DNA of 64,000 nucleotides from Limnohabitans sp. Rim47 (lineage in GTDB: Bacteria > Pseudomonadota > Gammaproteobacteria > Burkholderiales > Burkholderiaceae_C). Position numbers and translations under genes: made by a program. The stretch is from assembly GCF_001517545.1 (NCBI RefSeq), contig NZ_FBYA01000001.1, positions 619,268 through 683,267 on the forward strand, written 5' to 3'. The notes under the pieces were generated by a model. The model did no database searches. It saw only the letters and a list, made by a program, of their open reading frames with translations, and was not told the DNA's origin. Shown here in pieces: positions 8,407 through 16,664 of the stretch; the first letter of the stretch is position 1, and each line of letters opens with the position of its first letter.

Positions 8407-10315
8407 GCGCCGCAGCGCCCAGGCCCACGCAGCTGACTTGCACCCAATCCAACAGCCAGGCACCTTCGTAAGCACCAAACAAGCTGGCTTTGAGACCGTG
8501 TGCCAACCAAGTGATGGGTAGCCACGGGCTCAATGTGGCAAAGAAACTGCCACTGAGTTCCACGGGCATAACCCCGCCAGAGGAAGTCATTTGCAATGCC
8601 AACAACACCATGGCCGTGGCTTTGCCGGCATCGCCCATGAAACAGGTCAGGGCACTGATCACACACAAAAATGCCAGCCCGGCGCTCACGATGGTGCACG
8701 TCAAGGCCCATGGGTTGACCACATTCACCTGCAACACCATAAAAACAGTGAAAAGTATCAGCAGGCATTGCAGCAAAACAAGGCTGCCAGGCAGCAGCAA
8801 CTTGCCCAGCCATTGGGCCACTGGATGGTAGGGCTTGGCCTGCTTGGGAAGTGAACGAAGGTTCACCACAAACACCGCAATGCCCGCCCCTAACCACAGA
8901 GCGGCAGGAATCACGTTAGCGATAAAGCCAATGCCGTTGTTTTGCACGGCGGCATCCATTTCAACCACGGGCCGCACCGAGTCGGCCAAGCCTTCGGGGC
9001 TGCCTTCAGGGCTTTCGCCCATGTCGGGAATGGCTTGTTCCATCAGGCCTAAACCCATTTGCAAGCGTTTGCTGCCGCTGCTCAATTTTTCGGTGCCTTG
9101 CGCCATTTGGGTTGCACCCAGCGCCAATTCAGCGGAGCCCGACTCCAACGCATCCAACTGAGGGTCTTCCGGAAATTGTCCGACGGCCGTACGCAATGCA
9201 TTGTTCATGCCGCGAACCCCCGCCGTGAGTGTGGTGACACCCGCCCGCAGAGTCTTGGCGCCTTCTTCGAGTTTTTGCGCACTGTCTGCTGCAGTGTGCA
9301 GACCTCGGTCGAGTTGTTGCATGCCTTGCGCTGCTTGAGTGACGCTGCCCTTGTCTGTGGCGCTGACTAAAAAGCTGTTGTCTGATTCTTCCTTGAACTG
9401 GCTGACTTGTATGGCGAGTTCGCGGCTGCCTTTGTTGAGTTGTTGGAGACCCTGGCCCAACTCGGATGCGCCGTTGACGAGGGCATCAGTGCCGGCATCG
9501 AGCCGCCTCAAGTCGGCGTTTCGGGGACGGCTGGTTTCCATTTGGCGCAAACCAGCACCCAGTTTTTTGGAGTTCTGAGTCAGTTGTGCGACGTTGTCGC
9601 TGAGCTGTCGGGCGCCAGTCTGAACAGACTTTGCGCCGATGGCGGCATTGCTGGCCGCCACGCTGAGTTCCGTGGCCCCTTGGTGGAGTTCTTTCAGACC
9701 TCGGTTGAGTTGGCTCACACTTTGTTGCGAGCCCGCCGCATTCAACAGGACCAGAGACCAACGCTGCGCATTCAGACTTCCGTTGACTTTGTGACCCAGC
9801 TCAGCGGCGAACTGTTGCGCGATTCTGGCGGTTTCGACATTGTTACCTTGCGATGCATAGACCACCAATTGACCTGCGCCAGCTTGCTCACCCGGAACGG
9901 CATTTGAGCTGAAGTTGGCCGGAATGATCAATGCAAAGGCCAATTTGCCTTGTCGTACTTGCAGTTGGGCCTCTTCGGCCGTGCGCATTGAGCGGTAGTT
10001 AAAGCGGGCGGCATTTTGCAAGGTTTGGCTGAGTTCTTGCCCAACATTGAAATGGTTTTCACGGTAGTCCAAGCCTTGGTCGAGGTTGACGATGCCCACA
10101 GTCAAAGCCTGGCTATGAGAAGCAGGGTCCCACAGGCTTGACAGATAGATCACCGAATACAGGGATGGAATCAGGGCGATGGCGGCGATTGACCAGATGA
10201 ATTTGGCTCGGCGAAAAAAGAAGCCGACGTCAATGCGAGCGATTGATCTGGCTTGTCGCAGGAGTTGACGGAGTGTGGCGGTTCGCCGGGTTTCGGGTTG
10301 TATGGGCGGCAGCAT
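8339..10315 (-). CDS. YhgE/Pip-like membrane protein with long coiled repeat region
   Basis: A 658-residue protein with one N-terminal membrane segment (about 38-60), a large extracytoplasmic region and about five C-terminal membrane segments (from about 450). The middle (about 205-430) repeats a pattern of Leu and Gly such as QGATELS, GARQLSD, NGASELGQGL and EGAKTLRAG, characteristic of the YhgE/Pip family and related to ABC-2-type permeases. Such proteins are phage-receptor-like or exporter-associated in Gram-positives; here the role is unknown. No ATPase gene is adjacent. It runs tail-to-tail into the upstream hydrolase. Confidence 0.82.
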   Translation of the reverse strand: MLPPIQPETRRTATLRQLLRQARSIARIDVGFFFRRAKFIWSIAAIALIPSLYSVIYLSSLWDPASHSQALTVGIVNLDQGLDYRENHFNVGQELSQTLQNAARFNYRSMRTAEEAQLQVRQGKLAFALIIPANFSSNAVPGEQAGAGQLVVYASQGNNVETARIAQQFAAELGHKVNGSLNAQRWSLVLLNAAGSQQSVSQLNRGLKELHQGATELSVAASNAAIGAKSVQTGARQLSDNVAQLTQNSKKLGAGLRQMETSRPRNADLRRLDAGTDALVNGASELGQGLQQLNKGSRELAIQVSQFKEESDNSFLVSATDKGSVTQAAQGMQQLDRGLHTAADSAQKLEEGAKTLRAGVTTLTAGVRGMNNALRTAVGQFPEDPQLDALESGSAELALGATQMAQGTEKLSSGSKRLQMGLGLMEQAIPDMGESPEGSPEGLADSVRPVVEMDAAVQNNGIGFIANVIPAALWLGAGIAVFVVNLRSLPKQAKPYHPVAQWLGKLLLPGSLVLLQCLLILFTVFMVLQVNVVNPWALTCTIVSAGLAFLCVISALTCFMGDAGKATAMVLLALQMTSSGGVMPVELSGSFFATLSPWLPITWLAHGLKASLFGAYEGAWLLDWVQVSCVGLGAAALTMVFGRWRFVPVRQLKPQLDL

Positions 10316-10487
10316 CCCCTTAACTGTACCTGTGTGCCACTAGCCGATGTTATTTTTATTCAGTCTTGTGTGCGCCCTAGGTGCTTGCATCCCTGCGGGG
10401 CTGAGCTCGGTCACCCCTTGTGCTAACAGGTAATTTCGGATGCGGTGAGCGGCGATGCTTTGCCCCATGGAAAATAGTCCAGCAGCT

Positions 10488-10508
10488 AGTAGCCAGTAGC
10501 CAGTAGCC
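10488..10508 (+). repeat. Three tandem copies of a 7-bp unit
   Basis: AGTAGCC occurs three times head to tail in the gap between the YhgE-like gene and the DsbA-family gene, flanked by partial copies (AGCAGC). It is a slippage-type microsatellite with no visible role. Confidence 0.7.
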
Positions 10509-10549
10509 AGCAGCACTGGTTTTTGCCTTTGATTGAAGAAAGCGCACCC

Positions 10550-11209
10550 ATGACCACCACTTTGAAAATTGATTTTGTGTCCGATATTGCCTGCCCCTGG
10601 TGCGCCGTGGGTTTGGGAGCACTGGAAAAAGCCTTGAGCAATCTGGACGGTAAGGTCAAGGCCGATCTGCACTTTCAGCCCTTTGAGCTGAACCCGCACA
10701 TGGCACCAGGCGGGCAGGACTTGGGTGAACACCTGACGCAAAAGTACGGATCCACGCCTGAGCAGCAGGCGCAAATTCGCCAAACAATTGCCGAGCGAGG
10801 GGCCGAGGTGGGGTTCGAATTCCACCCTGGCGGTCGTGGCAGGGTTTACAACACCTTCAACGCCCACCGCTTGCTGCATTGGGCAGAGGGCCAAGGGGCG
10901 GGTGCGCAACATGCCTTGAAAAAGGCGTTCTTGCAGGCCTATCAGGGCCGCGCTGAGTGCATGGAGGACGCTGAAGTTTTGCTGGCTGGCGTGGCCGCCG
11001 CTGGCTTGGATGCCGTCGCCGCCCGTGAGGTGTTGGCCAGCGACGCCCACACTGCCGAAGTGCGAGAGCGCCAGCAGTTTTATGCCCAAGCTGGGATCCG
11101 ATCTGTGCCCGCCATCATCATCAACGACAAGCATTTGATTTCGGGCGGGCAGCCGGTCGAGGTGTTTGAGCAGGCCCTGCGCCGCATCGCATCTGGCGAG
11201 GTCGCTTGA
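10550..11209 (+). CDS. DsbA-family oxidoreductase, FrnE-like
   Basis: A 219-residue cytoplasmic thioredoxin-fold protein (no signal peptide) of the FrnE/2-hydroxychromene-2-carboxylate isomerase-like branch. The redox motif CPWC sits near residues 14-17 after FVSDIA, the conserved FNAHRLLHWA helix is in the middle, and the cis-Pro region SVPAIIINDKHLISGGQP is near the end. I chose the ATG at 10550 over an upstream TTG at 10523. It is the first gene of a tightly packed run of five; the phosphatase gene starts 3 bp after its stop. Confidence 0.9.
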   Translation: MTTTLKIDFVSDIACPWCAVGLGALEKALSNLDGKVKADLHFQPFELNPHMAPGGQDLGEHLTQKYGSTPEQQAQIRQTIAERGAEVGFEFHPGGRGRVYNTFNAHRLLHWAEGQGAGAQHALKKAFLQAYQGRAECMEDAEVLLAGVAAAGLDAVAAREVLASDAHTAEVRERQQFYAQAGIRSVPAIIINDKHLISGGQPVEVFEQALRRIASGEVA

Positions 11210-11212
11210 ACC

Positions 11213-11860
11213 ATGCGCCCTGACCCGATGACGACTGATTTTTCGGACCCATCGCCCGCGCTCAATAGCCCGCAGCGACGGGCCATATTGGCCCGCCTGA
11301 GCACAGCCATGGTTTTGCCGCTGTGGGGCTTGAGTGGTACAGCCGGGGCGCAAACCGATCGCCATGCAGCCATGGCCGAGCTGTTCTCTGCTTGGCGGCA
11401 AGGTGGTGGGGTGCTGATCATCCGCCATGCCGCCACCGAGTCGGGGCTGGGCGATCCGCCGGGCTTTGTGATCGGAGAGTGTCGCACCCAGCGCAACCTG
11501 AGCGAGGCCGGCAGGCAAGCCTCGCGTTCCTTGGGGGCTTGGCTGCAAGTACAAAAATTCAAGCCCGACGCTGTGCGCAGCAGCCAATGGTGCCGCTGCC
11601 AGGACACCGCACGATTGGCTTTTGGCGGGCACGAAGACTGGCCTGCACTCAACAGCACCTTTGCCGGGCAGGGCGATTCGGCCGCCCAGCAACAGGTTTT
11701 GCGCGAGCGCCTGCTGGCCCTGCCCGTTGGACGCACCGAGGTTTGGGTCACGCACCAGGTCATCATGACCGGGCTGACTGGGGCTTATCCGGGGCTGGGC
11801 GAAGGCTTTTTGGTGGACCGTCAAGGTCGTTTGCGATTGCGCGGGGACCTGGCCGCATGA
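11213..11860 (+). CDS. Exported histidine phosphatase-family protein
   Basis: A 215-residue protein with a twin-arginine-like start (QRRAILARL, then a hydrophobic stretch ending in AGAQ near residue 47), so it is probably exported. The mature part has the histidine phosphatase motif IIRHAATE (RHG variant with Ala), an Arg in SSQWCRCQDTA, and a late WVTHQ with the second catalytic His. The GHE-type glycine of the classical RHG is replaced by Ala. The substrate is not known. Its stop overlaps the next gene as ATGA. Confidence 0.83.
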   Translation: MRPDPMTTDFSDPSPALNSPQRRAILARLSTAMVLPLWGLSGTAGAQTDRHAAMAELFSAWRQGGGVLIIRHAATESGLGDPPGFVIGECRTQRNLSEAGRQASRSLGAWLQVQKFKPDAVRSSQWCRCQDTARLAFGGHEDWPALNSTFAGQGDSAAQQQVLRERLLALPVGRTEVWVTHQVIMTGLTGAYPGLGEGFLVDRQGRLRLRGDLAA

Positions 11861-12240
11861 GCACGTTACACCGTCTGACGGTTTACTTTGACGGCTCGTG
11901 CCCGATGTGTCGGCGCGAAATCGCCATTTACCGCCGCTTGCCTCAGGCCGCTGCGCTTGACTGGGTGGACGTGAGCGCCGGAGCCGAACTGGGTGACTCG
12001 CTCAGTTGTGCGCAGGCCATGGCCCGTTTTCATGTGCGCGACCAACAGGGGCGCTTGTTCAGCGGAGCTGCTGCGTTTTCGCAAATGTGGCGGCTGTTTC
12101 CGGGCTGGTGCTGGTTGGGATGGTTGTCAGCCTGGCCACCGATGTCGTGGTTGTTCGAGTTGGCTTACCGTTTGTTTTTGCCCATGCGCCCGCGCTTGCA
12201 AAGGTGGGTGCGGCGATGGTCTGGTGAGGAGACACCGTGA
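11857..12240 (+). CDS. DCC-family (DUF393) thiol-disulfide oxidoreductase
   Basis: A 127-residue protein of the DCC family. The name-giving motif is seen as YFDGSCPMCRREI (Cys at about 15 and 18), followed by a hydrophobic C-terminal half (GWCWLGWLSAWPPMSWLFELAYRLF) that may sit at the membrane. The start ATG overlaps the phosphatase stop, and its own TGA overlaps the GTG start of the next gene, so translation is coupled on both sides. The partners of this family are poorly known. Confidence 0.88.
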   Translation: MSTLHRLTVYFDGSCPMCRREIAIYRRLPQAAALDWVDVSAGAELGDSLSCAQAMARFHVRDQQGRLFSGAAAFSQMWRLFPGWCWLGWLSAWPPMSWLFELAYRLFLPMRPRLQRWVRRWSGEETP

Positions 12241-13037
12241 CGAAGATGGGGCGCTTTCCGAAGTCCATCCCCGTTTGCATGGTTTGGCTGGCCTTGCTCT
12301 CTATGCCTTTGGCGCAGGCCCAAGCGGTCAAGCCGATGGGCAACAAGGTCGCAGACCGGGTGACTTTGGGTGACTGGGCCATTGACCGTACCGAAGTCAC
12401 CATGGGCCAGTTTGATCGTTATGTGCGGGCCACAGGCACTGTGACCCGCGCCGAAAAAGAAGGCGGCGGCTTTGAATACGGCGCAGGCTGGGAGCGGCGT
12501 CCCGGCTGGTCTTGGCGTTTTCCTGACGGTCGATCCGATGGTGTGCCAGTCAACACGGACTTTCCTGCTGTCCATCTTGACTTTGCCGAGGCGCAGGCCT
12601 ATTGCCACTGGGCCGGCGGGCGCTTGCCCACAGGCGCTGAATGGCAAAAGGCCGGTTTTACCGAGCTGCGCGATGCGCCCCCGGCCCCCTGGGTTAAGGG
12701 CCGCACTTACCCCTGGAGCACGGGCGACAGCCCGCAAGGCGCCAATACCAGCGACGCCGACCCTTGGCCACGGGCCGCGCCCGCCGGGGCCACACGCCAA
12801 GGTGTGAACGGCTTGTACGACATGGGGGCCAATGTGTGGGAGTGGACCACCGACGCACGGGGCGGCGAACGCCGAACTGTGGGCGGTTCTTGGTGGTACG
12901 GCGCCTTCAACATGAAGGCCGATGTGCAGGCTTTCAAACCGGCCGATTTTTACGCGGTCTACATTGGCTTTCGCTGCGCTTATGACCTCCAAAAGTCGAA
13001 TACCTTTACCCCAGCCGAGAACAAGTCCCGACCATGA
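12237..13037 (+). CDS. Formylglycine-generating-enzyme-fold (SUMF1) protein lacking catalytic cysteines
   Basis: A 266-residue exported protein: signal peptide MVWLALLSMPLAQAQA to about residue 30, then a sulfatase-modifying-factor fold (DRTEVTMGQFDRYVRATG, YCHWAGGRLPTGAEWQKAG, NVWEWTTD, GGSWW, IGFRCAYD). In true formylglycine-generating enzymes the stretch after GGSW carries two catalytic cysteines; here it reads GGSWWYGAFNMKADV with none. The protein is therefore likely non-catalytic or has another activity, like SUMF2 or EgtB-type relatives. The start is GTG at 12237 overlapping the previous stop; an ATG three codons later is possible. Confidence 0.85.
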   Translation: MTKMGRFPKSIPVCMVWLALLSMPLAQAQAVKPMGNKVADRVTLGDWAIDRTEVTMGQFDRYVRATGTVTRAEKEGGGFEYGAGWERRPGWSWRFPDGRSDGVPVNTDFPAVHLDFAEAQAYCHWAGGRLPTGAEWQKAGFTELRDAPPAPWVKGRTYPWSTGDSPQGANTSDADPWPRAAPAGATRQGVNGLYDMGANVWEWTTDARGGERRTVGGSWWYGAFNMKADVQAFKPADFYAVYIGFRCAYDLQKSNTFTPAENKSRP

Positions 13038-13732
13038 TGTATTCCTTGCCTGAGGGCTACCGCGCCCTGGTGATCGGTGCCAGCGGCGCGATCGGCAGCG
13101 CTTTGCTGCAGCGCCTTCAAAGCGACTCGCGCTGCGCGGCCGTGCTGGGCGTGTCGCGCCAAAGCACGCCGGGGCTGGACTTGCTGAGCGAGGCCAGCAT
13201 CGCGGCCTGCGCGCAGGCGCTGGCCGCACAAGGGCCATTCCATTTGGTGCTGGACGCCACCGGGGCGCTCACCTTGAACGGTCGTGGACCCGAAAAACGG
13301 CTGGACGAACTGGACGCCGCGCATTTGCTGGCGGCGCTGCAGTTGAACGCGGTGGGGCCGGGCCTTTTGCTCAAGCACTTTGTGCCTTTGCTGGCTTCGG
13401 GTGAGCGTGTCATTTGGGGCAAGCTGTCAGCGCGTGTGGGCAGCATCGAAGACAACCGCAAAGGTGGCTGGTATGGCTACCGCGCCGCCAAAGCCGCGCT
13501 CAACATGCTGCTGCAAACCGCGGCCATCGAGGTCGCGCGGCGCAAGCCCTTGGCCGTGGTGGCGGCCTTGCAACCCGGCACCGTGCAATCGGCCTTGAGC
13601 CAGCCATTTGTGGGCGACGACGCCCTGCGTCTAGACGATTCGGCCGGTCGTTTGTTGTCTGTTTTGGATGCCTTGCAGCCCACTGGGCGTGCGCAGTTTG
13701 TGGACCATCAGGGGCAGCACATTCCTTGGTGA
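13034..13732 (+). CDS. Short-chain dehydrogenase/reductase
   Basis: A 232-residue Rossmann-fold protein. The cofactor loop GASGAIGSA (about 15-23), a variable NAG-like LDATGALT and the catalytic YGYRAAKAA (Tyr-x3-Lys, about 153-157) are visible. It is slightly shorter than typical SDRs. The ATG overlaps the stop of the SUMF1-like gene, ending the five-gene run. Substrate unknown. Confidence 0.88.
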   Translation: MMYSLPEGYRALVIGASGAIGSALLQRLQSDSRCAAVLGVSRQSTPGLDLLSEASIAACAQALAAQGPFHLVLDATGALTLNGRGPEKRLDELDAAHLLAALQLNAVGPGLLLKHFVPLLASGERVIWGKLSARVGSIEDNRKGGWYGYRAAKAALNMLLQTAAIEVARRKPLAVVAALQPGTVQSALSQPFVGDDALRLDDSAGRLLSVLDALQPTGRAQFVDHQGQHIPW

Positions 13733-13804
13733 TGCGCCAATGCGGGCTTCAACAAGAGCGGTGTGATGGACAATCCTTGTTATTAAAAAATCAGGGAGTG
13801 GTTC

Positions 13805-14434
13805 ATGAGTTTGCAAGCGTGGTGGCTTTTTGTTGTGATGACTTTCGTGGTGTCGGCCACGCCGGGGCCCAATATGTTGTTGGTGATGAGTCACAGCGCC
13901 CGTTTTGGCCTGCGATCTGCGGTCATGACCATGGCTGGTTGCATGAGCGCTTTGCTGTGCATGATGAGCATTTCGGCTGCGGGATTGGGCGCTTTGCTGC
14001 ACACCTTTCCAGCGGTGTTTGACGCCTTGCGTTATTTGGGCGCGGCCTATCTGGCTTATCTGGGCTACAAGTTGTGGTGTGCTGGCGTGGCGGCCAAGTC
14101 GGACCAGGATGTCCCTGTGCCAGACCAAGCTTTTCGCAGCGGCGGGTCTTTTTACAGGCAGGGCTTGGCGGTGGCGGCCAGCAACCCGAAAGCGATTGTG
14201 TTTTCCGCCGCGTTTTTCCCGCAGTTCATTCAGCCTGATCGGCCTGCGCTGATGCAGTTCGGTATCTTGCTGGCCACCTTCACGGTGATCGAGGTGAGTT
14301 GGTATTTGATTTACGCGGTCAGCGGCCACAAACTGTCGCGGTTTTTGCAGCAAACCCATGTCATGAAAAATTTCAACCGCATCACGGGTGGCGTGTTTGT
14401 GGGTTTTGCCGCCTTGATGGCGGCCAGTCGTTGA
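13805..14434 (+). CDS. LysE/RhtB-family amino acid exporter
   Basis: A 209-residue membrane protein with about six hydrophobic segments. The N-terminal VVSATPGPNMLLV and the LRYLGAAYLAYLGYKLW helix are hallmarks of the LysE/RhtB translocator family, which exports amino acids or their analogues. A weak ribosome site (GGGAG) lies 8 bases before the ATG. It has its own 72-bp leader after the SDR gene. The exported substrate cannot be told. Confidence 0.92.
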   Translation: MSLQAWWLFVVMTFVVSATPGPNMLLVMSHSARFGLRSAVMTMAGCMSALLCMMSISAAGLGALLHTFPAVFDALRYLGAAYLAYLGYKLWCAGVAAKSDQDVPVPDQAFRSGGSFYRQGLAVAASNPKAIVFSAAFFPQFIQPDRPALMQFGILLATFTVIEVSWYLIYAVSGHKLSRFLQQTHVMKNFNRITGGVFVGFAALMAASR

Positions 14435-14577
14435 ATTTCTCATTACGCTGACTGACTTGGCATCCGATTTACCCCCGCCAACTGTGCGCCAAGCTGTGGA
14501 TAAGTCCATGAACAAGCCCTGAGACCCGCATGCCTCATAGCCTGGCGCATGGTGATTAAATAATGGGCAGCACGGAC

Positions 14578-16503
14578 TCAGTCCAGCGCTTTGGCGATCT
14601 TGTGGCGCGGCACGGTGGTTTTGGGGCACTGGCCTTTGGGCAACTCAAACCATTGGCGCACATCGTTTTCGACGCCCACGCCGTGCATGAAGTTGTAAAT
14701 CGCTTTTTTCAGGCCTTGGCCCAGCAGGTCGTGGTCCACGCCCGGGGGCATGGGCGTCGGGTCGACAAAGCCCACATCGTTTTTGGCAAACGTGCCTTCG
14801 GGCAGCGGCAAAAGCGTGACGCCGTAAGCCTCGGGGTTTTGCCCCACGGGTGAGTGCACGGTGCAGACAAAGCGGTGAAAAAAGCCGCTGTGGATGCAGC
14901 CGTTTTCAAACAGCTGGCGCACGTATTCGAGCGCGTCCACCGTGTCCTGTACGGTCTGCGTCGGAAAGCCGTACATCAGGTAGGCGTGCACCAGCACACC
15001 CGCATCGGCAAAGCCTTTGGTCACTTGCGCCACTTGTTCGACCGAGACGCCTTTTTTCATCAGGTTCAGCAGTCGGTCAGACGCGACTTCAAGCCCGCCC
15101 GACATGGCGATGCAGCCGCTTTGGGCCAGCAAGTCGCACAACTCGGGGGTGAATGTTTTTTCAAAGCGGATGTTGCCCCACCATGAAATTTGCACACCCC
15201 GGCGCAGCAGTTCTTCGGCCAAGGCCTTGAGGGCTTTGGGGGGGGCGGCTTCGTCCACAAAGTGAAAACCGGTCTGGCCTGTTTCGGCCACGATCTGCTC
15301 GATGCGGTCGACCAAGGTGCTGGCCTGCGCGGTTTCGTAGCGGCTGATGTAGTCCAAGCTCACATCGCAAAAGCTGCACTTCTTCCAGTAGCAGCCGTGC
15401 GCCACCGTGAGCTTGTTCCAACGTCCATCGCTCCACAGCCGGTTCATGGGGTTGAGCATGTCCAGCAACGACAGGTACTGGTGCAGCGGCAGACCATCCC
15501 AAGTGGGCGTGCCCACGTCTTCAAAGGCGATGTCGGGCTCTTGCAGGTGGATGTACTGCACCTGGCCTGCCTCGTTTTTGAGGAAAGTGCGCTGCAGGCG
15601 CTGCACGCCGCGCTGGCCTTGCAGGTGCTCGATCAGGCTGAGCAAAGGGCGCTCACCGCCATCCAGCGTGACGAAATCCACATGGTCGAACACGCGCGCG
15701 TCTTTCAGCTCGCGCAGCTCGGTGTTGACAAAGCCACCCCCCAAGCCGATGCGAATGTGCGGGTGCGCCCGCTTGATGCATTGGGCGATGCGAAAGGCCG
15801 CATAGACCGAGCCGGGGAAGGGCACCGACAGCAACACCAGCGTGGGCTGGTGGCGCTCAACAGCCTGCAAGGCCAAGCGCTCCAGCGTGGTGTCGATCAG
15901 GTTGGGCGGTTCGGCCAAGGCGCTGGCCAGTGCATCAAAGCTGGGTTGGCTGGCGGCCAGGCGCTCGGCATAGCGCACGAATTCAAAGCCTTCGTCCACG
16001 GCATCGCGCAGCACATCGGCCAAGTCGTTCAAATACAGCGTGGCCAGATGCCGGGCGCGGTCGGTCTGGCCCAGTGCGCCAAAGGCCCAGCCTATTGGAT
16101 CGCCCGTGCCATCGTCTTCATACGCGTCAAGTGCTGCAAAGCGCGGACCTTCGGGCAAAAAGCCCCGGCCTGCAATGCGGTGGCTGAGCGTGCTGTCGCG
16201 GCCTTGCAAAAATGCAATGACGGGGTCGATGCTGACGGCGTAGTCCTTGAAGTGGTCGAGGAAAAAGTTCACCGGCCCCGATCGGTCTTCGATGGGCAAG
16301 GCCATGGCGGCATCGCGCAAATCGGTCAGCCCTTGTTTGTTCAACAAGGCCAGTACCGTGGCCAGCGCCAGGTCTTCTTGCACCGCATCGAAACCCCGCG
16401 AACGCAGAAACCCCGTCAGGTAAGCCGTGGAAGGGTAGGGCGTGTTGAGCTGCGTCATCGGCGGGATGAGGCTCAGGATTTTGAAGGGGGCGGGGCTGGG
16501 CAT
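14578..16503 (-). CDS. B12-binding-type radical SAM protein
   Basis: A protein of about 641 residues with an N-terminal cobalamin-binding-like Rossmann region (VLLSVPFPGSVYAAFRIAQCIKRA...IGLGGGF) and a central radical SAM domain. The cluster cysteines are in HGCYWKKCSFCD near residue 370, spaced CX4CX2C rather than the usual CX3CX2C. No DxHxxG cobalamin-ligand motif is seen. The GGLEV and LMYGFPTQT segments fit a TIM-barrel radical SAM core. I chose the ATG at 16503; the frame is open to 16605. The reaction is unknown. It is divergent from the J-domain gene. Confidence 0.85.
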   Translation of the reverse strand: MPSPAPFKILSLIPPMTQLNTPYPSTAYLTGFLRSRGFDAVQEDLALATVLALLNKQGLTDLRDAAMALPIEDRSGPVNFFLDHFKDYAVSIDPVIAFLQGRDSTLSHRIAGRGFLPEGPRFAALDAYEDDGTGDPIGWAFGALGQTDRARHLATLYLNDLADVLRDAVDEGFEFVRYAERLAASQPSFDALASALAEPPNLIDTTLERLALQAVERHQPTLVLLSVPFPGSVYAAFRIAQCIKRAHPHIRIGLGGGFVNTELRELKDARVFDHVDFVTLDGGERPLLSLIEHLQGQRGVQRLQRTFLKNEAGQVQYIHLQEPDIAFEDVGTPTWDGLPLHQYLSLLDMLNPMNRLWSDGRWNKLTVAHGCYWKKCSFCDVSLDYISRYETAQASTLVDRIEQIVAETGQTGFHFVDEAAPPKALKALAEELLRRGVQISWWGNIRFEKTFTPELCDLLAQSGCIAMSGGLEVASDRLLNLMKKGVSVEQVAQVTKGFADAGVLVHAYLMYGFPTQTVQDTVDALEYVRQLFENGCIHSGFFHRFVCTVHSPVGQNPEAYGVTLLPLPEGTFAKNDVGFVDPTPMPPGVDHDLLGQGLKKAIYNFMHGVGVENDVRQWFELPKGQCPKTTVPRHKIAKALD

Positions 16504-16664
16504 GGGGCAAGCGATTTTCAAACAGTGAGGGGGATTATCAACGGCGCAGCCATTGGCCCGAGTCTGCAACAGGGGCCGCCATTTGTGCAATAGGGGCGTT
16601 AACATCTGGCAGCCCTTTCAGCGAGCCCAGCGCCTGCACAGACTGTACCCATGACTTTTTTCCG

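Noticed and set aside
10340..11824. 494-codon minus-strand frame opposite the DsbA-family and phosphatase genes
   Set aside because: Both plus-strand genes have clear motifs and coupled starts; this frame has none.
15190..16593. 467-codon frame opposite the radical SAM gene
   Set aside because: Antisense shadow without recognisable domain.
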